Positions 1-12,900 are shown, counted from the first letter of the stretch. The stretch: DNA of 64,000 bases from Balaenoptera acutorostrata (GCF_949987535.1 NC_080069.1:45993269-46057268); one strand, 5' to 3'. The notes: generated by a model from the letters alone, not told the origin. Translations and numbers: made by a program.

Positions 1-738
1 AGTGTGCCACAGCTATCCGGGAGGGAGTCCGGGAAAAAGTCTGGATCTGCCTAAGAGTCAAGAGACCATTGTTTCAGGGTGTGCGAGGAGAGGGGATTCA
101 GAGAACTGCCTAAACGAGCTCCAGAGATGAGCACGAGCCTCTGCTGTCAGCTCAGACACCAGAGATGGGCTTGAGACACTAAGCAGCCACCAAGAATCCT
201 GTGGGCAAGCACAGGTCACTATCTACACCTCCCCTCCTGGGAGCCTGTGCAGCCCGCCACTGCCAGGGTCCAGTGACCCAGGGACAGCTTCTCCGGGAGA
301 ACACAAAGTGTGCCTCAGGCTGTTGCAACGTCATGCTGGCCTCTGCCACCACAGGTTTGCCCCGCATCCTGTACCCCTCCCTCTCCCCGGTCTGAGTGAG
401 CCAGAGCCCACTAATCAGCTGGTACTTTAACCCTGTTTGGGTGGGGAACAGATGCCATCAGGTGACCTACACTCAGAGGCGGGGCCAAATCCAAAGCTGA
501 ACCCCAGGAGCAATGCGAACACAGAAGACAAAGGGAAATTTCTCCCAGCAGCCTCAGGAGTAGTGGATGAAATCTCCACAATCAACTTGATGTACCCAGC
601 ATCTCTAGAATGCATGAATAGACAATGAATCATCCCAAAATGGAGGCGGTGGAATTTGGGAGCAACTGTAGACTTGGGGTTTGCTTTCTGCATCTAATTT
701 GTTTCTGGTATTATGTTTATCTTAGTTTAATATTTAGA

Positions 739-798
739 GCTTATTATCATTGGTAGATTTGTTTATTGATTTGGTTGCTCTCTTCCTGTTTTTAATTT

Positions 799-830
<32 letters not shown>

Positions 831-1006
831 TTTTTGCTTTTTCTCTTTTTGTGAGTGTGTATGTGTAAGCTTCTTTGTGTGATTTTGTCTGTATAGCTTT
901 GCTTTTACCATTTGTCCTAGGGTTCTGTCTATCCTTTTTTTTTTTCGTATAGTTTTTTACGCTTGTTATCATGGTGGATTTGTTTTTTGGTTTGGTTGCT
1001 CTCTTC
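739..1006 (+). repeat. Imperfect direct duplication in T-rich L1-A 5' UTR
   Basis: Two similar blocks at 739-786 and 961-1006 both read roughly GCTTRTTATCAT-GGTRGATTTG and end in TTTGGTTGCTCTCTTC, offset by 222 bases. They lie in a T-rich stretch (about 700-1110) that also contains an (AT)n run near 799-822. The complete L1 at 21508-28739 lacks the whole stretch: its 5' UTR passes from GGGAGCAATGATAC straight to the segment matching 1110 onward. This is either a subfamily difference or a deletion in that copy. Confidence 0.75.
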
Positions 1007-1612
1007 TTTCTTTTTAAAAATTTTTTTTAAAATATTTTTTTATTTTAATAAATTTATTTTGTTTTTTTATTTTTTTCTTCTTTCTTTCTTTTTTTTCCCT
1101 CCCTTTTCTTCTGTGCCGTGTGGCTGACAAGGTCTTGGTGCTCTGGCCAGGTGTCAGGCCTGAGCCTGTGACATGGGAGAGCCGAGTTCAGGACATTGGA
1201 CCACCAGAGACCTCCCGGCTCCATGTAATATCAAACGGCGAAAGCTCTCCCAGAGATCCCCAAGTCAATGCTAAGACCCAGCTCCACTCAACAACCAGCA
1301 AGCTACATTGCTGGACACCCTATACCAAACAACTAGCAAGACAGGACACAACCCCAGCTATTACCAGAGAGGCTGCCTAAAATCATAATAAGGTCACAGA
1401 CATCCCAAAACACACCACCGGACATGGTCCTGCCCACCAGAAAGACAAGATCCAGCCTCGTCCACCAGAACACAGGCAATAGTCCCCTCCACCAGGAAAC
1501 CTACACAATCCACAGAACCAACCTTAGCCACTGGGGGCAGACACCAAAAACAACGGAACTACGAACCTGCAGCCTGTGAAAAGGAGACCCCAAACATAGT
1601 AAGTTAAGCAAA

Positions 1613-2515
1613 ATGAGAAGACAGAGAAATACACAGCAGATGAAGGGGCAAGGTAAAAACCCACCAGACCAAACAAATGAAGAAGAAACAGGCAGTTTAC
1701 CTAGAAAAGAACTCAGAGTAATGACAGTAAAGATGATCCAAAATCTTGGAAATACAATGGAGAAAATTCAAGAAATGTTTAACAAGGCCCTAGAGGAACT
1801 AAGGATAAAACAATGATGAACAACATAATAAATGAAATTAAAAATTCTCTAGAAGGAATCAATAGCAGAATAACTGAGGCAGAAGAATGGATAAGTGACC
1901 TGGAAAATAAAATAGTGGAAATAACTACCGCAGAGCAGAATAAAGAAAAAAGAATGAAAAGAATTGAGGACAGTCTCAGAAACCTCTTGAACAACACTGA
2001 ACACACCAACATTCGAATTATAGGGGTCCAAGAAGAAGAAGAGAAAACAAAAGGGACTGAGAAAACATGTGAAGAGATTATAGTGAAAACTTCCCTAATA
2101 TGGGAAAGAAAGTAGTCAATCAAGTCCAGGAGGTGCAGAGAGTCCCTTACAGGATAAATCCAAGGAGAAACACGCCAAGACACATATTAATCAAACTATC
2201 AAAAATTAAATACAAAGAAAAAACATTAAAAGCAGCAAGGAAAAAGCAACAAATAATATACAAAGGAATCCCCATAAGGTTAACAGCTGATCTTTCAGCA
2301 GAAACTCTGCAAGCCAGAAGGGAGTGGCAGGACATATTTAAAGTGATGAAAGGGAAAACCTACAACCAAGATTACTCTACCCAGCAATGATCTCATTCAG
2401 ATTAGATGGAGAAATTAAAACCTTTACAGAGAAGCAAAAGTTAAGAGAATTCAGCACCACCAAACCAGATTTACAACAAATGCTAAAGGAATTTCTCGAG
2501 GCAGGAAACACATGA
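1613..2515 (+). pseudogene. L1 ORF1p pseudogene (RNA-binding chaperone)
   Basis: ORF1p is the RNA-binding, trimeric nucleic-acid chaperone that coats L1 RNA. The start is MRRQRNTQQMKG, matching MRRHRNTQQMKE at the same place in the second L1. The coiled-coil part (NSLEGINSRITEAEEWISDLENKI) falls at about 1813-1990, the RRM-like part follows (TNIRIIGVQEEEE), and the C-terminal domain (RVPYRINPRRNTPRHILIKLSKIKYKEK) is at about 2140-2240. The frame breaks near 1814, again near 2090, and near 2360, so at least three frameshifts separate the fragments 1613-1816, 1813-2115 and 2100-2390. The expected stop near 2500 is also changed, moving the end to about 2515. No functional protein is possible. 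Confidence 0.95.
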
Positions 2516-2558
2516 GAAGGGAAAGACCTACAATAACAAACCTAAAACAATTAAGAAA

Positions 2559-5500
2559 ATGGTAATAGGAACATACATATTGATAACTACTTTAAATGTA
2601 AATGGATTAAATGCTCCAATCAAAAGACATAGACTGGCTTAACGGATACAAAAACAAGATTCGTACATATGGTGTCTACAAGAGACCCACTTCAGACCTA
2701 AGGACACATACAGACTGAAAGTGAGGGGATAGAAAAAGATATTCCATGCAAATGGAAATCAAAAGAAAGCTGGAGTAGCAATTCTCATATCAGACAAAAT
2801 AGACTTTAAAATAAAGACTAATACAAGAGGCAAAGAACGACACTACATAATGATTAAAGGATCAATCCAAGAAGAAGATTTAACAGTTATATATAATTAG
2901 GCACCCAACATAGGACCACCACAATACATAAGACAAATGCTAACAGCCATAAAAGGGGAAATTGACAGTAACACAATAATAGTAGGGGACTTTAACACCC
3001 CACTTTCACCAATGGACAGATCTTCCAAAATGAAAATAAATAAGGAAACACAAGCTTTAAATGATACATTTAAAAAGATGGACTTAATTGATATTTACAG
3101 GACATTCCATCCAAAAACAACAGAATACACTTTCTTCTCAAGTGCTCATGGAACATTCTCCAGGATGGATCATATCTTGGGTCACAATCAAGCCTTGGTA
3201 AACTTAAGAAAATTGAAATCGTATCAAGTATCTTTTCCAACAAGGACGCTATGAGACTAGATATCAGTTAAAGAAAAAATCTGTAAAAAATATAAACACA
3301 TAGAGGCTAAACAATACACTACTAAGTAGCCAAGAGATCACTTAAGAAGTCACAAAGAGGAAATAAAAAAACACCTAGAAACCAATGATAATGAAAACAC
3401 GACAACACAACACCTATGGGATGCAGCAAAAGCAGTTCTAAGAGGGAAGTTTATAGCAATACAATCCTACCTCAAGAAACAAGAAACATCTCAAATAAAC
3501 AATCTAACCTTACACCTAAAGCAATTAGAGAAAGAAGAACAAAAAACTCCCGAAGTTAGCAGAAGGAAAGTGATTATAAAGATCAGATCAGAAATAAATG
3601 AAAAAGAAATGAAGGAAACGATAGTAAAGATCAATAAAACTAAAAGCTGGTTCTTTGAGAAGATAAACAATATTGCTAAACCATTAGCCAGACTCATCAA
3701 GAAAGAAAAGGAGAAGACTCAAATCAATAGAATTAGAAATGAAAAAGGAGAAGTAACCACTGACACTGCAGAAATACAAAGGATCATGAGAGATTACTTC
3801 AAGCAACTATATGCCAGTAAAATGGACAACCTGGAAGAAATGGACAAATTTTTAGGAAAGCACAACCTTCTGAGACTGAACCAGGAAGAAATAGAAAATA
3901 TAAACAGATCAATCACAAGCACTGAAATTGAGACTGTGATTAAAAATCTTCCAACAAACAAAAGCCATATGTCTTCACAGGTGAATTCTATCGAACATTT
4001 ACAGAAGAGCTAACACCTATCTTCAAACTCTTCCAAAATATAGCAGAGGGAGGAACACTCCCAAACTCATTCTATGAGGCCACCATCACCCTGATACCAA
4101 AACCAGACAAAGATGTCACAAAGAAAGAAAACTACAGGCCAATATCACTGATGAACATAGATGCAAAAATCCTCAACAAAATACTACCAAACAGAATCCA
4201 ACAGCACATTAAAAGGATCATACACCATGATCAAGTAGGGTTTATTCCAGGAATGCAAGGATTCTTCAATATATGCAAATCAATCAATGTGATAAACCAT
4301 ATTCACAAACTGAAGGAGAAAAACCATATGATCATCTCAATAGATGCAGAAAAAGCTTTTGACAAAATTCAAAACCCACTTATGATAAAAGCCCTGTAGA
4401 ATGTAGGCATAGAGGGAACTTACCTCAACATAATAAAGGCCATATTTGACAAACCCACAGCCAACATTGTTTTCAATGGTAAAAAACTGAAACCATTTCC
4501 ACTAACTAGAGGAACAAGACAAGGTTGTCCACTCTCACCACTATTATTTAACATACTTCTGGAAGTTTTAGCCACAGCAATCAGAGAAGAAAAAGAAATA
4601 AAAGGAATCCAACTCGTAAAAGAAGTGATATTTTCAGTTTGCAGATGACATGATACTATACATAGAGAATCCTAAAGGTGCTACCAGAAAACTACCAGAG
4701 CTAATCAATGAATTTGGTAAAGTAGCAGGATACAAAATTAATGCACAGAAAACTCTTGCATTCCTATACACTAATGATGAAAAATCTGAAAGAGAAATTA
4801 AGGAAACACTCCCATTTACCAATCCAACAAAAAGAATAAAATACCTAGGATTAAACCTTCCTAATGAGACAAAAGACCTGTATGCAGAAAACTATAAGAC
4901 ACTGATGAAAGAAATTAAAGACGATACAAACAGATGGAGAGATATACCATGTTTCTGGATTGGAAGAATCAACATTGTGAAAATGACTATACTACCCAAA
5001 GTCATCTACAGATTCAGTGCAATCCCTATCAAGATACCAATGGCAATTTTCACAGAACTAGAACAATAAACTTCACAATTTGTATCAAAACACAAAAGAC
5101 CCTGAATAACCAAAGCAATCTTGAGAAAGAAAAATGGAGCTGGAGGAATCAGACTCCCTGACTTCAGACTGTACTACAAAATAGTATGGTACTGGCAGAA
5201 AAACAGAAATATAGATCAATGGAACAGGATAGAAAGCCCAGAGATAAACCCACACACATGTGGTCACAATATCTTTGACAAAGGAGGCAGGAATATACAA
5301 TGGAGAAAAGACAGCCTCTTCAGTAACTAGTGCTGGGAAAACTGGACAGCTATATGTAAAAGAATGAAATTAGAATGCTTCCTAACACTATACACAAAAA
5401 TAAACTCAAAATGGATTAAAACCTAAATGTAAGGCCAGACACTATAAAACTCTTAGAGGAAAACAGAGGCAGAACACTCTATGACATAAATCACAGCAAG

Positions 5501-6346
5501 ATCCTTTTTGACCCACCTCTTAGAGAAATGGAAATAAAAACAAAAATAAATGAATGGGACCTAATGAAACTTAAAAGCTTTTGCACAGCAAAGGAAACCA
5601 TAAACAAAACAAAGAGACAACCCTCAGAATGGGAGTAAACATTTGCAAATGTAGCAACTGACAAAGAATTAATCTCCAAAATATACAAGCATCTCATGCA
5701 GCTCAATATTAAGAAAACAAACAACCCAATCCAAAAATGGGCAGAAGACCTAAATAGATATTTCTCCAAAGAAGATATACAGATTGCTAGTAAACACATG
5801 AAAGGATGCTCAACATCTCTAATCATTAAAGAAATGCAAATCAAATTCACAATGAGGTATCACCTCACACCTGTCAGAATGGTCATCATCAAAAAATCTA
5901 CAAACAATAAATTCTGGAGAGGGTGTGGAGAAAAGGGAACCCTCTTGCTCTGCTGGTGGGAATGTAAATTGATACAGCCACTGTGGAGAACAGTATGGAG
6001 GTTCCTTAAAAAACTAAAAATAAAACTACTGTATGACCCAGTTATCCCACTACTGGGCATGTACCCTGAGAAAACCATAATTCAAAAAGAGACATTTACC
6101 ACAATGTTCATTGCAGCACTATTTACAGTAGCCAAGAAATGGAAGCAATCTAAGTGTCCATCAACAGATGAATGGATAAAGAAGATGTGGCACATATATA
6201 CAATGGAATATTACTCAGCCATAAAAAGAAATGAAATGGAGGTATTTGTAGTGAGGTAGATGGACCTAGAGACTGTCATACAGAGTGAAGTAAGTCAGAA
6301 AGAGAAAAACAAATGCTGTATGCTAACACATATATATAGAATCTAA
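2559..6346 (+). pseudogene. L1 ORF2p pseudogene (endonuclease/reverse transcriptase)
   Basis: ORF2p nicks target DNA and reverse-transcribes L1 RNA at the nick. The frame opens at 2559 (MVIGTYILITTLNVNGLNAP) and meets a TAA after 26 codons at 2639. The apurinic-type endonuclease domain spans about 2559-3280 with its GDFN motif intact at 2985-2996. Reverse-transcriptase motifs are visible: SIDAEKAFD at 4337-4363, [15 protein letters not shown] near 4510-4550 and FADD at 4638-4649. A CAG to TAG change gives a stop at 4397. The Cys-rich tail ([16 protein letters not shown]) lies near 5920-5970, where the usual first cysteine is phenylalanine. Several frameshifts (near 3190, 3970, 4630) complete the inactivation. 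The natural end is TAA at 6344-6346, about 1,262 codons, close to the usual ORF2p length. Confidence 0.95.
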
Positions 6347-6705
6347 AAAAAAGAAAGAAGAAGAAATGGTTCTGATGAACCTAGAGGCAGGACATGAATA
6401 AAGATGCAGACCTAGAGAATGGACTTGAGGACATGGGGAGGGGGAAGGGTATGCTGGGATGAAGTGAGAGAGTAGCATTGACATTTATGTGCTACCAAAT
6501 GTAAAAGAAAGAACTAGTGGGAAGCAGCTGCCTAGCACAGGGAGATCAGCTAGGTGCTTTGTGACCACCTAGAGTGGTGGGAGGGAGGTGCGAGAGGGAG
6601 GGGATATGGGGATATATGTATACATATAACTGATTCACTTCGTTATATAGCAGAAACTAACACAAGATTGTAAAGCAATTATACTCCAATAAAGATGTTA
6701 AAAAA
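6347..6705 (+). terminator. L1-A 3' UTR and poly(A) signal
   Basis: The 3' UTR starts after the ORF2 stop. It includes a purine-rich block (GGGGAGGGGGAAGGG near 6435-6450), which is typical of L1 3' UTRs, and closes with AATAAA at 6688-6693. Only about five A residues follow, so the poly(A) tail has eroded or was very short. Confidence 0.85.
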
Positions 6706-7290
6706 TGTTTTATATTTTAATGAGAATCATTTTCATTAGGGAAACTTATTGATCTCACTGTTGGAATATATCAGACGTGTACATTGTTTGTCTTCATTAG
6801 CATGGTCAATCTTTAGATTGTTTTCAAATTCAACATATTTAAGCAATGTGCCGCCTTCTCATTTTACCATATCATGATAATATGATAATTATTATCTATT
6901 TAGAGTCTTATGAGGTTCAGATAGACAGTATTGGTAAAGTTCAGCATTTGGAAGAAGATTCAGCTTAGTATAATTTTAAAAAATTAATCACAATCCTTAT
7001 TTTGGATTAGAGGATTGAAGTAGAGGAATGAATCTTAAGACAGAAAGTTAATATCCATATCATTGATTTTTCTGAAAAACTACATATATAATTTGAAAAC
7101 ATAAAAATGGAATTTAAGTGAATGTGATGAATTATTTACCTTCATAAAAATGCGTTTTTTGTTTTTTCATTGCAAGGAAAAGTACAGATCTGTATTCAGA
7201 CTTCAACTGCCATCTCCTCAGTAGGTTTTCTTTATTGTTTTGATTTATAAAAGTATTCAGAGGTGCTCTGTTAACTTTTTTCTTTTTTTT
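6706..7290. other. Single-copy AT-rich DNA
   Basis: I see no repeat family, promoter or coding signal between the end of L1-A and the next L1 3' end. Confidence 0.6.
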
Positions 7291-7655
7291 TTCTTCCAGT
7301 TTTATTGAGATATAATTGACTACAGCACTAAGTTTAAGGTGTACAGTATATTCATTTAACTGACTTACATCATGAAATGTGTGCCACAATAAGTTTAGTG
7401 AACATCCATAATCTCATGTAAATACAAAATAAAAGGAAAAACATTTCCTTGTGATGAGAACTCTTAAAATTTGCTCTCTTAACTACTTTCATATAAACCA
7501 CACAGCAGTGTTAACCACAGTCATCATGTTGTACACTACATCCCCCGTACTTACTTGTCTTATCACTGGAAGACCCCCTTCATCCAATTCTCCTTCCCCC
7601 CACCCTTCACCTCTGTTAAGCCCAAATATGATCTCTTTTTCTGTGAGTTTGTTTG
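7291..7655 (-). mobile_element. Old L1 3' end (L1M type)
   Basis: The strand shown begins TTTTATTGAGATATAATTGAC, the reverse complement of the well-known end of older mammalian L1 3' UTRs. It continues with the matching GTGTACAGTATATTCATTT and ACAATAAGTTTAGTGAACATCCAT pieces. Only the 3' UTR is present, so the copy was 5'-truncated. Confidence 0.8.
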
Positions 7656-7659
7656 TTTG

Positions 7660-7820
7660 TTTGATTTGAAGTATAATTGACCTACAACACTATGTTAGTT
7701 CCTGCTGCACGACATAGTAATTTGATGTTTCTGTACATTGCAAAATGATCACCACAATAAGTCTAGTTACCATCTGTCACCATACAAAGATATTACATTA
7801 TTATTGATTATATTCCTGTT
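7660..7820 (-). mobile_element. Second old L1 3' end (L1M type)
   Basis: A second copy of the same kind of 3' UTR starts immediately after the first (GAAGTATAATTGACCTACAAC) and includes GATCACCACAATAAGTCTAGTTA, as in the L1M consensus. Two 3' ends head to tail point to two insertions, one inside or next to the tail of the other. Confidence 0.8.
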
Positions 7821-8034
7821 AACTTTTTTTTTAAAACTTTACTTGCAAACTCTTATGATCTGCTATTCAACATTATTATCGCCTCTTCACCAAGGGCAAA
7901 AATGAAAAACAAAACATATATATGTATGTATATATGTGTGTAGATACATAAATAACACCTAAATATACATAATACTACCTAAATATACCTAAATATACAT
8001 AGTTTACCTCTATACAAAAGAGTAACAATGTTAA

Positions 8035-8260
8035 GACATGATCATTGGAGTCAGACTGCTAATATTAGGTTTTTGGTTCCCTTACTTACTAGATTCTTGA
8101 GGCCTAGGGCAAATTAGATAACTTGCTTCCTTTAATTTCCTCACATATTAAATGGTAAAATTATTAGCACCAACTTCTCATTATTGTTGTCAGAACTGAA
8201 TGTTAATATATATGAGATAATAAATAAAGAGCTCAGTAAATGATAGCTCTTATAATTCAT
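8035..8260 (+). mobile_element. MIR SINE (ancient, degraded)
   Basis: Order and spacing match MIR: a tRNA-like head (GGAGTCAGACTGC), the core with GGGCAAATTAGATAACTTGC and TTTCCTCACATATTAAATGG, and the end GAGCTCAGTAAATGATAGCTCTTAT. Divergence is high, as expected for a pre-eutherian SINE. Confidence 0.75.
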
Positions 8261-8624
8261 AAATAGGTGACTAGAAGTAGACCTTTACTCTGAACTTCAG
8301 TTCAATTAATCCAAAAAACAGCTATGTAGAAATTCTTGTTTCTTATGTATTTTAATATTGAGGAAAAAAGTGAGCAGATGTTTCAATATAATATCCTGTT
8401 GTCACTATATATTCTTAAATATTAATCCTCCCAGGGAATTCATAATAGTGATTATAAGAAAATAGATAATCATTAATTTTCAGAACTTAGTCGTAATATA
8501 TACCATTATTTCTGAAAACTAACCTCCTGTTTATTATTGTCACTAAACTCTTACATTTAAAGTGTTCATTCTAATTGGGAACTCCAGATCTCTGAACTTC
8601 GTCACTCCTAAATGCAGAAAACTA

Positions 8625-8742
8625 TCTCTTACACTGAGTGAGATCCTTGAGGCCAAGAAGAGTGTCTGCATAGTGAACTTCTTACAGATTACCTGACACA
8701 CAAAAGGTGGTCAGTTAATATTTGCTAAATGAACTAATGAAT
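8625..8742 (+). mobile_element. L2 3' end (ancient)
   Basis: The sequence runs GAGATCCTTGAGGCCAAGA, AGAGTGTCTGC, ACCTGACACACAAAAGGTGG, TTAATATTTGCTAAATGAA. That is the usual L2 tail order: a clause like TCCTTGAGGGCAGGGACTGTGTCT, then CCTGGCACATAGTAGG, then the AATAAATATTTG end. Confidence 0.65.
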
Positions 8743-11174
8743 AGCTAATTAATTAAGGCACTGAATGCATATTGAATTACCAAGATTTTTATATATGTTA
8801 CAAATGAAGGGATGCTGGGCAAACTTCCAAATATTAGTTAGACCTCTGTTATGAACCTTTTTTCTAAGACAAGTGAATTCTGCTTAACCATCTAAATGCA
8901 TTGATCCAAATGTTTCTTTATGCTTCTTCTGAAGAATCAGATGGCATAGAGTACAGATTTTACCCAACTTGACATTGATTCTCCATAGTAACTATTTCTA
9001 GACTCCTATCACCTTCCATAAGGGCAGTGTCAAACAGGAGAGTTTCTGATTAACAGTAGCTCTTGGCTATAATTATTCTAGTATAATATATTATAATTAC
9101 TAGTCTTCAGTGTGCTGTATATGTGTATGTGTGTGTAACAGGTATGGTGAGGTACAAAGGGATCAGATCTGTGATTATATAAACTTGTTAACTAATGGAT
9201 TAAAAAACATTGTATTACTACTTCTAAGGGGGTTTCTTAAGAATAATGATTTCTAATATGCAATATTAATGTCTAATATTGTTTAGAGTATGACATTTTA
9301 CTCAATTAACATTACCCAATTATGGATTTATTGTGAGTCTATTTTCTAAGCATATCAAGGTGTTTCTGTTGTTGACATTTGTTGGTTTCCTAGGAATCAA
9401 TAAATTGCTAAGTCTTTGAAACACAAGGGAGGCAAGTAAAACCAGAAGTTTCTTGTGAATGTTAATTTGGGGACATGTATTTGATTTTTATCTTTGCATA
9501 TAAGTAATACTCATCTGGTCATATAGAAGGCAAGATACAGATTTTTTTTTTTTCTGAAACTAGCTAACAGTTCAAATAGATTCCACAAATATGTTTTAGA
9601 GAGTTTGTTTTGATTTAATAAGACCCTAGTATTTCTATATAAATATAGCCACAACTATTTAATCCTTTTTCCTGGGATATGTGTCCAAAGGAATTTAAGC
9701 AGGAGAGAAATATATATATATATATTTATTTATTTATAACTGGAATCAGTAACCATGGCCACTCTTCTGGATCACATTCTTACATAGTACAGTTTCTTCT
9801 CGTTCATCAATCAAAGTTACTCTCCTCTTCTTCCCACTGTCACAAGGGCACCATCAATCAAAAAAGGATACTTTGTTGAGCAGGTGAGTGTCACAAATGA
9901 CTACTCACTTGAGAAAACTGTTTACCCTATTAGAGACACAAAAGTTCCCATTGAATTTTCCACTAACACCAGGGTTAAAAGACCAAGACTTCTGATATAT
10001 CTAAGAGGAGTGAAAATGTTTTATGTCACAAGATTTTGAGACTTATTGACTGTTAGGGTTATGACTTTAGGGTCATACTTTGAGGCCCATTGAGGTCAAC
10101 ACCAAAGATGGTAAGCAGAACCAATTTTTGGTAATTTGGATTAATTTCTTTATTTCTCTGGCATCCCTAACTCCTGATAAATTATGAAACTTCTATTGCG
10201 ATTTAGCTAAGACATATTTTGTACTCTCTTTGAAAGAACTTTTGGGAAACTAACATTATTTCTGAATATAAATATACTGTTTGGCGTTACACAATGAAAA
10301 ATGAAGGAATAACCAGGAACGTCCCTAATGCTGGCTGCTCTTTGTATAAATGTTAAAGTTCTGACCTGACAGTGATTTACTACATGCATGGGCTTCACCT
10401 TCTTTGGTTCCACTGGGTCTTTGATAGTTTGGATGTTTTCCTGAGGAAAACGTCTAAATCAAACTTTGTCAAAGCTGATTTTGCCCCATATTCCTATGTT
10501 GCTGAAGTTCCAGATCATGTTTTTTTCATCCAGTGAAGCTTCACATTAATAGACAATGCTTTGTTTTATTCTATTTGGGGATTGACAGATCTTCTAATTT
10601 TGTGATATTCTGTTTCTGTAGGACTTTTAATATCTATCACTTGCTTTCTTCTTTCATTTTATCACTTGTCCTCCAAGAGACCTGTTCTTTTCAAAGATAT
10701 TTTCCTCTCTTCATAAAATATCACCTTCCCAGATTACCTTCTCTGGTCCCACTCACTTTGAAGTCCTTTTCTTTGGGTTGTTTTGTAGACATTGATCTGA
10801 TCTGTCATATCTCAGACTAGTTGTTGGAAGTTGACACACAGCTTGAGACTCTCTCTTTCTGAGGGTGATTATGTGTGTGTTTTGCTTCTGCTAGGATTCC
10901 CCTGTCCTATCCTCTCCTCTGCAAAGTCTCTCAGACTGCTTGTTTGTTATAAACTCTGAACCTAGCTCTGCTGATTTCACGTGTTTCCTTTATGTATGTA
11001 TACACTGACATTCTCCACTTACATGTGTAAATTGAAATTTAGTGTTTTCTCTCTCCTAATTATGCTATACACATAAGTGTTTCCATTCCGTGTTATATGT
11101 TTTTTGGAATGGAGGCAGTTAGTATTATCTCATGGGAAAGTGGAAATTGAAAGGGATCTATTTTTTCTTTTTTT
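8743..11174. other. Single-copy AT-rich DNA
   Basis: Mostly unassigned sequence. It holds an (AT)n/(ATTT)n run at about 9711-9737 and short open frames of 66 codons (9679-9879) and 95 codons (10533-10820) with no recognisable domain. A roughly 59-codon frame ending near 10535 is also open but matches nothing I know. Confidence 0.55.
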
Positions 11175-11390
11175 TTCCAATGGGAGAAAATACTTGCAAT
11201 CGATGCAACTGACAAGGGATTAATTCCCAAAATATACAAACAGCTCATACAACTCAATGTGAAAAAAACACACACACACACACGCACAAATAACACAGTC
11301 AAAAAGTGGGCAGAAGACCTAGATGACAGAAAGATGGCCAACAGGCACATGAAAAGATGCTCAATGTAGCTAATTATATGAAAGGGATGT
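11175..11390 (+). mobile_element. L1 ORF2 fragment
   Basis: The segment AATGGGAGAAAATACTTGC ... CAAAATATACAAACAGCTCATAC ... GGGCAGAAGACCTAGA ... CACATGAAAAGATGCTCAA is the late ORF2 segment of L1 (compare 60365-60540). It is interrupted by a short (AC)n run at 11267-11285. It has no 3' UTR and no tail, so it is a remnant. Confidence 0.85.
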
Positions 11391-11615
11391 ATTAAATTAT
11401 TACCTTTAGGCCCAAGAATGGTAGTCCAGTTAATCAACTTCATAAATTATTCACCTTTTATTCTATAACCCTCATCTCCTTTACTGCCAAAATATACAAG
11501 TCTGAGGCTAAAGAATGGATACCTGTGTGGATTCAGACCTCTTGAAACTTGGCTTCTATGTGAAATAAGCTTATTTGTTGTGTTTATTGCATTAACTCTG
11601 GCTCCAACTCTCTAT

Positions 11616-11801
11616 CAGTGGTCCTCAAATTTGATGATGTATCAAAATCAACTCAGAAGATATTTTTAAATGATTTCCAGGAACACAGTCCTAGAGACCT
11701 AATTCCATAGGTCTCGAAGGGAGAACATAATTTACTTATTTAATAATTACTATGAGTTCCTTTTGATGTAAATATTTCATAGACCATATGTTGAGCACTG
11801 G
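11616..11801 (+). mobile_element. MER5-like hAT/Charlie nonautonomous transposon
   Basis: It starts CAGTGGTCCTCAAATTTG and ends TTGAGCACTG, the inverted CAGTGGTTCTCAAA-type termini of MER5. Internal pieces also fit: ATCAAAATCAACTCAGAAGA and CCATAGGTCTCGAAGGGAGAA. I could not make a clean 8-bp target duplication. Confidence 0.7.
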
Positions 11802-11857
11802 AACAAGGAAGATCATTTCTGATATGTTTTTCAGAAATGGTGTGAATCATATGGGTG

Positions 11858-12900
11858 GCTGGGGGAGCGTAACATTCTGGGCATTGGGAAGGGGATTTGA
11901 AGTTAGAGTGTCTTAGTACCTTGGAGGCTTAGTGATAAGGCCAGTGGAGGTGGACTTGAGTGTGTGAGGAAGACGAAACTAGGAGATGAGATCAGAAAGG
12001 TAGCCCAGCAGGTAAAAATTAATAGGGCCTTGGAGGCTATGTAAATTACCTCAGATTTTATCTTAAATGATTTGGAAAATTACTGGAAAATGTGGAACAT
12101 AAGGTTGACATGATATGACTTTAGGGATATCAGTCTGTTGTATGGAAAGAAGACTCTAAATGTATCAGGGTAGAAAGTGCGTGAATATTAGAATGTTATT
12201 ACATTAAACACAATGAAACATTATAGTAGCATTGATAAGCATTTGTGGTGTTGAGAAGTGGTTGGATTCTGGATATATTTTGAATATATAGGAAAATGTT
12301 TTTGTTGATCAATTAGATATGGGTTGTGATGGTAAAAAGAAGAGTTTAGAAATAAATCTAGGAATTTTGATAGAGCGATTAGAAATATGTTATTTATTTA
12401 AATATGGAAAATCTGAGATGAATCACATTTGGGTATGGATGGTTAAGAGTTTGGATTTTGATATACTGTCCTGGAGATGTTTAAAGGCAATCAAGTGGAG
12501 ATGTCATATGAACAGTTGGATATAGAAATCTGTAGAAATGGGTCAGGGTTAAAGATATAAATTTCAGAATTATCAGTTATCATATTAGTTTAGATAAACC
12601 TTCCTAGGGAGTATATTTAGAGACCAGAAGACCAACTGCTCTGGCATTTACAGATCACCATATGGAAGAAATGGGCCAAAGAGACTGAGAATGTCTGAAT
12701 AGAACCAAGAGAGAATCACATACAGCTGAAGACAGAATGTCATATGTATCAATTACATCAAATTCTGCTTAAATGTCAACTAAAATGAGAACTGAGAATT
12801 AACCAATTGATTTTGCAGCATGAAGATCATCATTAACATTGACAAGAGCAGTAGTAGAGACAAAAGCCCTTAAATGCAATTGTTTCAAGAGTGGATGTAA
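11858..12900 (-). mobile_element. Ancient L2-associated repeat, long copy
   Basis: This follows the order of an ancient dispersed mammalian repeat that I associate with the L2 3' region. Landmarks are GATGAGATCAGAAAGGTAG, TAGGGCCTTGGAGGCTATG, GAGAAGTGGTTGGATTCTGG, CAATCAAGTGGAGATGTCATATGAACAG and ATGAGAACTGAGAATTAACCA. The segment near 12255-12330 can be lined up with 43525-43610 in the same window. The strand is inferred from the copy at 42828, which joins the reversed L2 tail. The frame at 12319-12525 (68 codons) is incidental. Confidence 0.55.

Larger units (their letters stand above)
1..6705 (+). mobile_element. Long LINE-1 (L1-A), 5' end outside window
   Basis: An autonomous non-LTR retrotransposon: part of the 5' UTR (1-1612), ORF1 (1613-2515), ORF2 (2559-6346) and 3' UTR (6347-6705). 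Aligned by eye with the complete copy on the other strand at 21508-28739, position 1 corresponds to about 28207, so roughly 530 bp of 5' UTR lie off the left edge. Both ORFs carry stops and frameshifts, so the copy is dead. The 3' end has AATAAA at 6688-6693 and a very short A-rich end, with no long poly(A). The matching target duplication cannot be tested because the 5' junction is missing. Subfamily was not determined; the order of parts and the protein motifs make the family certain. Confidence 0.97.

Noticed and set aside
10357..10535. About 59 open codons on the plus strand that look protein-like
   Set aside because: Short, no recognisable family, no start or splice context; consistent with chance in AT-rich DNA.
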